Positions 1-9,984 of a stretch of DNA of 64,000 nt are shown in pieces. How positions within the stretch are numbered: the stretch's first letter is position 1; each line of letters begins with the position of its first letter. A program made the position numbers and the translations under genes. The stretch lies in NCBI GenBank assembly GCA_009760855.2, contig WPIO01000184.1:354501-418500 (forward strand), given 5' to 3'. Below the pieces are notes generated by a model. The model had not been told where the DNA came from. It saw only the letters and a program-made list of their open reading frames with translations, and searched no databases. Source of the stretch: Cristatella mucedo. Taxonomy: Eukaryota > Bryozoa > Phylactolaemata > Cristatellidae.

Positions 1-690
1 AGCCACAGACTTCATCTCACGCAACTGAAGAGTAATTGAGAAGCATGGCAAAGTCAGGAGAGAAGTTGTGGTCGAGCAGCTTGGAAGTAGTAGCTCAGGA
101 TGGCTGGAAAGGATATACTCGGCAGTAGGAGAGTAGATCTCGTTCCGTGTCCTCTAGCCTCTAGCTCCTAGGTATATCTTCGTCTCTCCATCTATCAAAA
201 TCAACGGATCCCTTTTGTTTATCGAGCTTTTATCTCATGCACACCGAGAGTCGTCGGGAACTCACCGACTTTCTCGTTCAATAGCTCAGATGACCCGACA
301 TTTCATAAATACCACCTAAGGGAGTTTGAATTCCGAGTCAGTCTTTCATTCTCGAAGGAGCAGCCAGGCGGCAGCAGCAGCAGCACCAGCCAGAGGGCAG
401 CTGCCCGGCGTCAGCCTCGTGCGCCGGCAGCATGGGCCGCGGGCTGCCAAAGTAGGAGGCAGCAGCAGCAGCACCGGAGGCGGGAGTTCTTCCAAAGGAG
501 GCTCGAATCTGCAGCCGGTATGACGTAGCCAAGCCATGGCAGGCCTTGCAGGTCAGCCAAGAACTTAGCTCTGAGTCGAGACATATTTAAAGGTGGTAGA
601 TAAATTTTTTGCGACCCACCGGGAAAGACGGTAATAATCTTAGATAGGGATCGGACGTGATGGGTAACTATTCTACTCAAAGAATTTCGC
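1..690 (-). mobile_element. F2 LINE 3' remnant with CAG-rich insert (unit A)
   Basis: Positions 1-150 and 530-680 match the antisense 3' part of F2 copies seen intact at 37,425-37,884 and 41,221-41,900. The middle (about 340-500) is replaced by CAG/GGC-rich sequence that varies in repeat number between units. The 65-codon plus-strand reading through the CAG tract is antisense to the LINE and changes length between copies, so I do not call it a gene. The remnant ends about 240 bases before the microprotein start codon and may have supplied part of its upstream region. Confidence 0.7.
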
Positions 691-931
691 TAGCCCTGTG
701 TTTGTGGCCCAATATTGTCCGGACGTGGAAGCCGGGCACAACATTTGAAACAATGCTCTGTAAAGCCATTGCGTCTCGGCTGCAACTTCGAATTCAATTT
801 CGGCAAGTCAGCGTTAAGCGCCGCCGATACGCTTCGACGGTTAGCTCTGCATTGTGACGCTTGCATGTCCGTCTTACATTTAAGGGACGGCGCGTTTAAT
901 TTCTTTTCATTTGGATCGCAGATCGTTGAAG

Positions 932-1310
932 ATGACGCGTGTCGCAGTCTGGGCAGCCGTTGCCGCAATGGCCTCCGCCGCCGCCGTCGGTGTGGCATTT
1001 TATTGTTACCGCAAACGCCTAAGTGAGCATTGCGCCGCGCGAATCGATCTCTGCCGCCCGCCCGGCTTCGACACTGTTAGTTTCCGGCGGCGACTCAGAA
1101 AACCGCGCGAGTAAGGACGCTGCGTAGCGAACGCTCGAATTGCGTCTCCCTGCAGATACGAAGAAGTCGAATGGCGGCGAAGCGGCTGAAGACACCACAA
1201 GCCTCAGTCAGCTCCGACCGATTTCGCCGCGCGGCGGCATTCTTTTAGACGAACGGCCGCAATTCGGACTCGTTGCGTCGCACCGAGTCATCAACTCGGC
1301 TTCGCCGTAA
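932..1310 (+). CDS. Two-exon membrane microprotein, copy A (exons 932-1022 and 1156-1310)
   Basis: Exon 1 starts with an ATG that has A at -3 and ends at a donor reading AA|GTGAGC. The 133-base intron ends in a good acceptor (CTCCCTGCAG). Exon 2 continues in frame to TAA at 1,308-1,310, giving 81 residues. Residues 4-26 form one Ala/Val-rich hydrophobic segment followed by Tyr-Arg-Lys-Arg. By the positive-inside rule this is an N-terminal signal anchor with the rest on the cytosolic side; a mitochondrial outer-membrane or ER anchor is possible (inference). The remainder is hydrophilic, with SNGGEAAEDTT, RPISPRGGILLDERPQFGL and an Ser/Pro end. I do not recognise the family. Support comes from the two other copies, both open after the same splice. 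The copy A donor is the weakest of the three (GTGAGC instead of GTGAGT). AATAAA lies at 1,610. A longer product through a second weak intron cannot be excluded. Confidence 0.6.
1023..1155 (+). other. Intron of microprotein gene, copy A
   Basis: A 133-base GT-AG intron. It differs from the unit C intron at about 12 positions plus one indel, while the 246 coding bases differ at 3. That contrast is the main argument that the flanking exons are real and under constraint. Confidence 0.6.
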
Positions 1311-1545
1311 GCCGCTCGGCGACGCTCCGCCGGCGGCGCCACCATCGCAGCTGTACGCCCCAGCTGCGGCGGTGGTGCAGGCGGCAGCTAGCCGAGCCGG
1401 TGCACAACATCGCACGCTGGCCTGGTCGAGAGACTACGCCCACTCTTCGACCAGGTCCACCTACCGGCAATCGATTGGGAGCTGCACAGACATTCATTCG
1501 CCGCTTGTATTTGCATCCAGGGCACGCAGCTGACCGGGTATCTTA
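1311..1545 (+). other. Conserved segment downstream of the microprotein stop (3' UTR or unrecognised coding), copy A
   Basis: This segment differs from units B and C at only about 3 positions each in roughly 250 bases. The sequence after 1,640 differs at about 8-9%. Two stretches look coding in different frames: a Pro/Ala-rich run at about 1,312-1,425, and a run in the microprotein frame at about 1,420-1,530 containing LVERLRPLFDQVHLP. A GTAAGC donor overlaps the stop codon (1,307). A splice from it to AG at 1,395-1,396 would keep the frame, but the acceptor has no pyrimidine tract. Confidence 0.45.
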
Positions 1546-1609
1546 ATTTCACTGCTTCCTTATGCGTACGCTTTGTCCTCTTGTTATTGAATACGCAACA
1601 CTTTTTCCG

Positions 1610-1615
1610 AATAAA
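1610..1615 (+). terminator. Polyadenylation signal AATAAA, copy A
   Basis: Canonical hexamer about 300 bases after the stop codon. It is present at the equivalent place in all three units, just beyond the conserved segment. Confidence 0.55.
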
Positions 1616-1639
1616 ATTTTACAAAAATGCTTAGCTATC

Positions 1640-4157
1640 CTAATGTACTGAAACGCACGTATTTCACACCGAATTCGCCTCATTCGTGTGAATAGTCCTC
1701 CGTTTGATAACGTGTGCTGATGCTGTGCATATCCCCAACGCAGTGGCTCGCTTTGTTTTTGGTAATTATATTACCTTTAATCTGAAAAAAAAAGAAATTT
1801 GGCTCTGATGGTGCTATGCTACGTTTTTATTTGTATTATTGATAGAATGCATCAATTTCTGCTTAGGTAGCCTCGAGCTGGCTTCTGTCAGTGTGAAGAT
1901 GTGAAGATGCGGCAAAGTAGTTGAAGAATCCGATAGTAGGCGCCGGATAATTCTACCGATGCTTCTACAGCTGGTACCTGAACTGTGCAGGTGAAGCATC
2001 ACCACGGAGACAGAGACTGCTCGATACGCATTGAGTGTGAGAAGGGGAATTTAGGGGTAACTGCAAAGTGCAGCAATTGACCGGATGCGTAGAGCAGCAA
2101 GCAGCTTGAATTTCGACTGCTTGGCATGTACAAATGTGTTACAAACCATTAAACCGAGCTTCATGCAGTGCCACTGGCTTATTTTCATATGATTTGACCT
2201 CCAACTGTCCGATCCCTAATAGGCCCACTCACCTTTACAACCTCCACTGGCGAGAAGAAAGTTGAAAATAACGAATTGAAAATTTTAAGTTACCCTGTTT
2301 ACCGCTTCTTAACACAGTATTTGTGATGATTCAAATGTCATTAAGAATTTGGTAAAGTACGGAATGATTCTGGTTTCTCAAAGTTTCTTGTCTTAGGAAA
2401 TCGCCTGCAACGCGAATTGCAAAATCCGTGTAAGGGTGGGCTTCTGACGCACTACCTAGCGTTTGGCCAATTTTTTATAGCCGTCAGGATCACAACACGG
2501 CCTTTTTCGACTGGTGCAATTGAGTTAATGCAAAATCGTACAATGCAGCCAGCTCAAAAACTCGCGAAAGCTAGCACACGATATTTGCATCTATTTGGCA
2601 ATGCACCGTTGAGAGGGCGTGGTGAGCCCAATTAAGACAACTGAAAGCTCTGAAAATGGTCAATGAATCGGGTTCGATATTTTTGTGTTTCAGTTGGAAA
2701 GGAAATTCACGAAATATGCACTATTTCTCTAGCGCTGCATTACAATTATGGGCTCACCTTCTAAATTGGTGCATATTTACTTCACTGCATGTCACCACAT
2801 CTTGGCGGCTGTAGGCAAGTCGTTTGGATGTCATGAAGGAGAACCTACTTGTACTTTTTGTTTGGTAGTTGATAAAGCTAAACAATTTTAATTCGGGCAT
2901 GTTAGATGCAGCGCCACTCGAAATAGCAACGGCAGCTAACAGAGTGCTTGAGTTTGTCAAGGCGTCCACTGCAACTCCCTTGCTACAGGATGTCAGTAGC
3001 CAGGGTTAAAGAGACGTATTCTGAACTTAGAAATAACACATTTTCGATGAAATAGTAGCGAATTTCGCATCTTCTTGCTCCCACTCACTTAAAATAATGG
3101 AACTCCCAAGTAGCACTCACTTACTCTGAAGTCACACAAAATTGTCTACACGAAAAGATTCACAAATGAGCAGATGTACTGGATTGGGGAGCTATACTGT
3201 AAATCGCAAAGTTAAAGAGCCTCCCAAATATGGTCTCTCATTCTATGCTCTATACAAAATTTAAACTACAATATATTGAGATACAAGCTCTTGTTTCGTT
3301 ACTCTGAGAAAGATTTTATGTTTTCCGAGACTTCGTCAAGATGAGCACCGAGGAAGCGAACTATCAAGAGTCCTGTGCATCTCACTTGGCCAAGTATCAA
3401 ATGTGAAGCTGAACCCCAAAGAGCCGCTGCAACGCTGCTGTTCCAAGCTTCTGTCTCCGCTCCGCTCCAGCCTCCGAAGAAAACCTTGCGGTGCTAAACG
3501 ATCCTGCTAATATGCGGTTAGTCTACGGTCCGCCAGGATGAGCGGCTTGACCAAATCCATGACACCCAGAGAAAGACTTTCTAGAGGCACTTTAAAGCCG
3601 TTGAATCATTGCATAGAGACCGAAAAAGCTTGCTCGATTTGACTGAAGTTGACTTGCAACGCTGGCACCGGTAAGTCAAATTTAGATTCGTTACCTTTAA
3701 ATGATATGCACGCGTTTTAGTGTGCCGGGTGTGCCAGGTGTGCCGAGCGCGAAAAGAGCACTAAAACCTCACGGAAACGCCTGGCAGGCCAGAACGCAAG
3801 GAATGATACGATTCTGCAGTCTCGAATGGCAGTCCAGCCGTAGTCGCCGTACTTCAAAGCACTTGACAGCATCTTGGTACCGGTTCAGTACTCTATAAGG
3901 TGCACAGAGCGAGCCGTGGGCAAAGGCGGGCAGTAGTTTCGTTATGAAGTAGCGCGGCATTTAGGCTCCTGGGTAAACAATATAAATAGCTACCATCAGC
4001 TGAGGTTACAGGTGATTCGTAAGGCCTCGTATGGGTCGGCCGAACCCTTTGACAAGCGTTGCCCATCTTTGTGAGGAAAAACTTGAAAAAGCTTGAGGTG
4101 CATGCACTGACTACTTGCAGCCCTTAAGCCTAAAAAAAAAATATCATTCATTTAAAC
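1640..4157. other. Unit A flank without recognisable gene
   Basis: Present in all three units. I see no conserved reading frame. A minus-strand reading of 108 codons in units B and C (near 15,657-15,983) is broken here. The (A)n-rich tract near 1,783 varies between units. Confidence 0.5.
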
Positions 4158-4281
4158 GTCGCCCCAAGAGAACTTAATCTCTAATCAAGCGCTTCACATA
4201 TGCCTCGGGGCTCGATCCCACGACCTCAGTCAGACCTTAGTCGGGACGAGCACTTTAACCGCTAGAACAAACCAGCTCGGC
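4158..4281 (-). mobile_element. SINE-1 (tRNA-derived)
   Basis: Antisense copy. It reads from a tRNA-like head with an A-box-like start (CCGAGCTGGTTTG) through a B-box-like GGGATCGAGCC to a tail containing the AGAGATTAAGTTCTCT hairpin found in the LINE tails. The same insertion sits at 23,757-23,870 in unit C, so it predates the duplication. Confidence 0.7.
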
Positions 4282-4849
4282 GAACAAGTCAGAGGCTGAG
4301 TTTTGGGCTTTTTGAGTTTTCTCTCCTTAGCCTTGCCTGTGAAATTGAAATCAGGATACGCAAACTTCAGAGACGCAAGAGCCAGGTGTTCAGTGCGATG
4401 CAATATTCGGGCAAGGGATGAAGGAATGCGCGAATGCAGTTTGGGAGGCTCAGACTAAATCAACGTCTGAAAAGGTTCGCCATGCAGAAGTAGACGGTGC
4501 TTGAGTTTTCAGTCAGTTTCCACCAGCTTCCCGGCTCAGGGGTCGCCAAGCCTCCATTTTCTCCCGAAAATAAGCATGCAAATGCATGGAAATCACGCAA
4601 GAACACGCTACGAATGACTTGCGAGAGTGCGAGAAATTCCACCTGGCGCCTAGCAGTTGCTTTAAGAGCTCTCCTTACATTTGAGAGCTCTTCTGCGGTT
4701 CGCCTGTCAAAATAGGTGCCCAGGGCTTGTCTTGATCTTCAGTAGACATACCAAAGAATGAGGTGCAAGCCTATTCAATATTAAGGAACGCTCTCTTGGT
4801 GTAATAGTTTGCACATTCTTGCTTGCCCTGGCTTGGATCAATTCTCAGG

Positions 4850-5028
4850 GAATTATGATAATATATTTGTATAGTGCCCTCAGAGAACTGAATCTCTCTC
4901 TTGGAACATTGAAGACCCTGCATATAAAGCATTAAAAAATGTTTGTTGGTAACATCCGCAAGCAGCAGGCACCGTGTACGCAAGTATATGCACATGAATG
5001 ATGAAACACAAAGATTCACCGGTTGCTC
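4850..5028 (-). mobile_element. F3 LINE-like 3' end
   Basis: This copy has the sequence (GGTAACATCCGCAAGCAGCA and flanks) repeated at 8,950, 24,430, 46,485 and 61,935. Read on the minus strand it ends in the hairpin tail followed by GCCCTATACAAATATAT. No coding part is present. Confidence 0.6.
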
Positions 5029-5100
5029 ACCTTTGACAACCGAGCTCGTGGACTCCAACCCTGCGGCAGATGTAAAGCACCTGCATAGAGATTAGGCTCT
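5029..5100 (+). mobile_element. SINE-1 partial copy
   Basis: Contains the B-box-like sequence and the start of the SINE-1 body. In unit C the same SINE is split by a 320-base segment carrying a WD40 exon. Confidence 0.5.
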
Positions 5101-5356
5101 TCAGCGTGTTTCTCCAGAGGCGCTCAGTGAATTCACGATGTGGCCACATTCATCCTAAAATACCAGCTTACCCGCTCCGTGGTGCAGTGCGATTCCGAAA
5201 CCTCCACATTGGGCACAAAAATGAACGATAGCGTTGGTACGCGCTTATATACTGGGTAGGCGTTTATTAAATGCTTGCAACGCCAGAGCCACACTATGGT
5301 ATTTCTAAGCTCTTGGCAGTGTGCGCGTCGGCGTGATTTATAATCGGTCTTCATTT

Positions 5357-5412
5357 GTGTGTGTTTGTGTGTGCGTTGTGTGTGTGTGAGTGTGTGTGCG
5401 TCAGCGCGCGCG
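5357..5412 (+). repeat. Short interrupted (GT)n
   Basis: About 55 bases of imperfect GT. The orthologous site in unit C (25,940-26,160) is about 220 bases long. Confidence 0.85.
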
Positions 5413-6837
5413 TGCACGTTACCTACCGCACATGTCATAAACTCTTAGTCGCGGTATCCCAGAACACTGCAAATAACTTGGATAGAGATATATCTCACTT
5501 AGGGTGCCTTGCTTAAAAGCCCATAATTATTGCTGTTCGTTACTTCAGAATAATAATTTGGGCTTAGAAGCGCCCGTACGCTGTTTAAAGGTCATGTTAA
5601 GCCAGAAAATTCTGGTTTGGACGGTGGTTTTGAACATGACTCTTAAAATGTCATTCGGTTATGGATCGGGTATCCAAACTTTAGGCTAGATGTATGACTT
5701 GTTATTCTTTTTAAAGGCAGGACATTATCTTCGAATCATTGGGTATTTTTTTGAGACTTTGCACAGTGGTTTATACTTTTATTTAACTCGTAGCCAACAC
5801 TTTCCGGTGACGAGATTCCTCGAAATGGAAACATTAGATATCCGGTAATGCATCGATTAGTGTGGTTATTAGGAGCGCTGCAATATTTAATTTTTTTAAA
5901 GATAGTCAACTTCTTTGGCAAAAAAAACTGTCAGGATTCTAGGTTTTCGTGGGGACGCCTGCCTAAAAATGTCTGCAGCCATTAAGGTACTAACTGGAAG
6001 TCCGGGATTGCACTCCCGGATATTGACCCGCACAGCAGTCAACGCTTCAATGGTTAGACTTACTGGCCGCTCTTCGAAAGGCGTTAGCCTTGCTAGTGGT
6101 GCGAATGCAGTCTGAACGGTCGTTAATTTATTATCACATGTAGCTGTCTAACCTTCGGTAAGCGATGTACACACCTCTGCGACTGGACTCAAAAGTGGCC
6201 TTGAGCACGTGCCGCTACAGCAGACAAACCCGTGCGACCCTAGTGTTGCCGGTACGACCGCAAGCATTGCGGCACCCTGCTGGTGGAAGTGGTGAGAGTG
6301 GCTCTGCGCAATGCTTAATTGGGCAAGCCCGTTGCAGTTTGAATAATGACTCGCTATGGCGTTAATCACATCGTGAGTTCCAATTTGCATTCACAGCTCT
6401 TGCAACGGTTGGTGCAGGCCTGTTTCCAATTTGCCCGACGTTAATTATTTAAGGACGAAGGGCACTCACAACATTCGGCATCGATGGTCGCTGTCCAACG
6501 CATGTATGAGTGGCTGCTAATTTTTTTATTAACCTTGGGATACGAAGTTGAAGTGAGGATCAATGGCGTGGGGCTGGCTTGTAGTTTGGGTAACCACCTT
6601 CTGTGCTAGCGGTTAGAAAACGACACAACGTGCGAAAAAAACGCTCAAACGCTGTCAGAAAATACTAGATCATTCAATTCTTCTCAACCGGCCAATGATT
6701 TCGGGATGCCAAAATGTCAGCCGATAGTCCTCTGCAGGCTTTAGGTGAATCGCAAGTGACTTGATGGTATCCGAAAGATTTCAGGTTGATGAGGGGGTGC
6801 ATAAGATTTCCTAAGCCATATATACATTTCCCCTGTA

Positions 6838-6963
6838 TGGCGTCCTAAGAGAACTTAATCTCTATTCAGGCGCTTCTCATATTCCTCGGGGCTCGAGCCC
6901 ACGACCTCAGCCAGACCTTGGTCGGGGAAAGCACCTCAACCAATTGACCAAACCAGCTAGGCA
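6838..6963 (-). mobile_element. SINE-1
   Basis: Full-looking antisense copy with head, B-box-like GGGCTCGAGCC and LINE-like tail. It lies just beyond the point where units A and C stop matching. Confidence 0.7.
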
Positions 6964-7384
6964 TTCTTTAATTGCTTCGCTTCAAAGATGTTTGCAACAA
7001 CCTTACCATGATCAAATTTTCTGGGATCATGGAGTCCTATCCACGATGATTATGAATAAATACACTAAACTTGAAAATATTTCGAGCTAAAATTGCAATA
7101 GGTTTATACCATTAACGTGCAGCCAAACTGAACGTTTTAGTAATATATAAATGTTCACTATACTTTATAAAAAAAATACCGAATTCGCGACCGCAAGTTC
7201 TACCAGACTTTGAATCGACAACCTATTTTTCTTCTAAACTAGTTAGAGCCGGAACGTTGATAATCTCCTTACCGATTACAAAAATTCCATTCTGACGATT
7301 CCGATGACAAATACTGCTTGTTCTTTTAAACATAGCAATCAGTGATAGAATATTCTAAGAGCCTGAATCACGTTTACTAGAGGC
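6964..7384. other. AT-rich sequence, nothing recognised
   Basis: No reading frame, repeat or motif recognised. Confidence 0.5.
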
Positions 7385-7815
7385 TCGGTATAAATGGACA
7401 GAGCAAAGGACACAGAACATAATACCGTGGAACCCCTCAGGTAATGGCCAACTAAATGAGATTTGACCATCACACGATACTTATTCAACAGGCTCAGGCA
7501 ATTCCTATTTGAACTACGTATCCATCTCGTCTACTAGACCGACCATTGTTCCCAATCAATCATGTGAGATATCGTAATTCCTGGTGTCAAACCCAGTTGA
7601 AGAATTATGCTGAGCTAGAGTAACAACATTGAAGTCGGCATTCTTGCTTGGACGGTTGCTGGCGGCATGGAAAATAGCTGTTACAGGGGAGTGATGTCGC
7701 CTAAATATTGACTGACATTTTTCTGATAAGTCATTGCTTTCAAAGTGTTCTACGAGATGCTTAAAGAGTTATACATAAATAATTTTCAAAAAACGAAGTC
7801 AATCAGCACATCGAC

Positions 7816-8525
7816 ATTAAGGTTTTGTCATTCACTTTTAGGTTCCTTCATTATCTGGCTCTAGCCTAAAATAAATAAATAAATAAATCCTGGCTGAAAA
7901 AACAACCCTTTTTGGATAGCGACAGAAAAGCATTTTACGAATATCTCCACCGACTGCAATGGCGATAAAGGATCGCCCTCCGCAGGAATAAACCCACGAC
8001 CTCGGGAACGAGGTCGTGAAAGCAACCTCCTTACCTAGTGTGCCATCACGGCTCACCAGCCTACCTATAAGGTCAATCCTACTTCCCCGCCAGGCCAAGC
8101 ATACAACCACCTACCGTACGGAGTCTAACAGTCTACCAATACCTCGTACAAACCTCATATCCTATTGAGACCGTGTACTTAGTTTGCATGCTCCCAAAGC
8201 CTGGAACTCCCTCCCAACTTCGGTCACAACATCCCCTGACTTCACCATAATTAAAATAAACTTAAAAACGCCCCTATTTAGGACAGCATTTAGTGGGTCC
8301 CCGTAATTCAACCGTTATGTGCTCATGCGTGCTGACACTGTGCATGCTGCCACTAACCATACTTACATGCTGAACCTGTGCAGGTCACCCGAAATTATGT
8401 TATTCTTGTTGTTTATTAAGCATGCAACCACTAATCATTAGATTGAGCTTCTATTGCAGCAATTGTAAAGCGCCTAGAAAGAGATTGAGTTCTCTGGGGT
8501 TGTTTTTCAAAAGTTTTATTATTAA
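7816..8525 (+). mobile_element. F1 LINE 3' fragment with nested SINE-2
   Basis: It starts at the C-terminal coding part (VLSLTFRSLH in better copies) and runs to the 3' hairpin and an ATT-type tail near 8,520. SINE-2 interrupts it, and the F1 sequence resumes on the other side. Confidence 0.75.
7870..8058 (-). mobile_element. SINE-2 (tRNA-derived) inserted in F1
   Basis: Antisense copy. It carries GGTCGTGGGTTTATTCCTG, a degenerate B box, plus the body shared with 41,043-41,220, 51,124-51,315 and 63,299-63,450. Its tail is (AAAT)n. AGCCT on both sides suggests a short target-site duplication. Confidence 0.7.
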
Positions 8526-8949
8526 TTAATTTTAAGTCAAGAGGCTGGTTAAAATATTTCTATGAATTCTTAATCCACTCCAGGATTTATAAGTATTAGT
8601 CAAATATGGTTGATTGAAATGACCATCAACCAACCTAGGTATCCAGAGAAGCATCAGCAATCTTAGCAATGGTTGGACTCACTTTGTTTGCCAGTGAAGA
8701 TCATATAGGGGATCCTAATATTGGGACTTTAAGAAATGAGTTTTTACCAGACTTTATTAAAGTGACTACTTCGTGAAAAGAAACCCGGAGAAAGTTCTTA
8801 AAGGAAGACCGCAGGTTGCGACTCAACACTGCCTTCAGTTAGAAGAGACTTTAATCTTGTAACAAGAACTAGGTGGAAATATTATCAGCTGGACCCCAAC
8901 GCACCCAGAGAGTGAGTTCTTACTGAATTGGATATCAAATGGTAGTGAT

Positions 8950-9112
8950 ATTAAATTTGAATAGCACTCTTAGACAACATAATCTCTCTTTCTCTCAGGG
9001 CGCTTGATAGATGCTGCTGATAAAGCATTACATAATGTTTGGCGGTAACATCCGCAAGCAGCAGGCATAGTGTAAGTAGGAATATGCACACGAAGGACGA
9101 ATCGCACTGTCA
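8950..9112 (-). mobile_element. F3 LINE-like 3' end
   Basis: Second copy of the F3 end, inserted in the decayed F2. Confidence 0.6.
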
Positions 9113-9984
9113 TGCCGATTTGTTTATATTTGAGCTGCACTACTTTGAATGAAAGAAGAAGCCCTTTAAGCTTAAACCTTCAGAGTGTAGACACCAAGGA
9201 TGTCTCTGAAACGGCTGAGATTATCATCAGACCGCGACTTCAAAAAGCAGCGTTTAAGCTAAAACTAAAAGTGGCGCATTTTATCCAGTTCGTAAGGAAT
9301 TAAAATAATCTCCACGACGGTGAAATATAAAACACAATACGTACCGGTTCGTATTTATTGGTATAATTCTAAGTTTCTAGCTAGTCTCAATGAGGGAATC
9401 AAGGCTGTCGGCAGAGTCCTGATACAAAAAAGAATACCTGCACTAAAAACTAATTTTAACAGGCTCTAGGCACCCAAACTTTTTAAGTTGCGTCGCTGGA
9501 CAAACTCGATGCACACAGTTCAAACAACAGAATGGTTACAGTGAGCGAAATTGAGCTATGAACCGAACTTGCAGGCCCGTTACAACTCAGCTGGGGCAGA
9601 CATCCATTAGGTCACATGATGAATACCGTTGGCCACGATAGAGGTCTCTGTCTTAGACCACACCAACCCTCTCTAAACGGTCATAAGATAAGTACATTCG
9701 AGTGCTTCCCCGTTCGTCAACGTGAATCTCAAAGTGTCCGGCAATCAATAACGGTGCGCCTCACAAGAATTGTGTACTGAGGAGCAAAGCAAAGTTTCCT
9801 CCGAACAAAGCGAGACAACCGATAAGTAGTCAGGACCGTGAAAGGCATGGTCCGAGATAAGGATCAGATAGCAACTGATTAAAATGAAAATGCCCAATGC
9901 GAAAAACTGGTCTTGACAACTCAATCTCAAGATCGTGGAGGTCAAAACAGGCGTCTTTAAACATCATCTTTAGATCCTGCGGTC

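Larger units (their letters stand above)
1..6795. repeat. Segmental duplication, unit A
   Basis: The first base of the window aligns with position 19,831, and the match continues, with gaps, to about 6,795 versus 27,535. Positions 331-4,068 also match 13,934-17,863 (unit B). The unit holds an F2 LINE remnant, the two-exon microprotein gene, 2.5 kb of sequence with no recognisable gene, and several SINE or LINE ends. Divergence from unit C is about 8-9% in noncoding parts by hand count over about 350 bases. The left edge lies outside the window. Confidence 0.9.
7385..9735 (-). pseudogene. Decayed F2 LINE (RT and endonuclease) with nested insertions
   Basis: Three blocks match the minus-strand F2 element at 41-43.8 kb in the same order: 7,385-7,660 (RT palm), 8,660-8,830 (N-terminal RT region) and 9,390-9,735 (endonuclease; compare 43,410-43,770). 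Every block has many substitutions and stops, so this is an old, dead copy. It is interrupted by F1 (7,816-8,525), which itself carries SINE-2, and by F3 (8,950-9,112). About 9,113-9,389 is unassigned. Confidence 0.6.

Noticed and set aside
326-523. 65-codon poly-Ala/Ser frame upstream of the microprotein gene
   Set aside because: It lies antisense in an F2 LINE remnant, depends on a CAG repeat, varies in length and is lost in unit B.
657-857. 66-codon frame (MGNYSTQRISLALCL) conserved in units A and B
   Set aside because: Unit C has TAG four codons in and a deletion further on, so there is no constraint on the frame.
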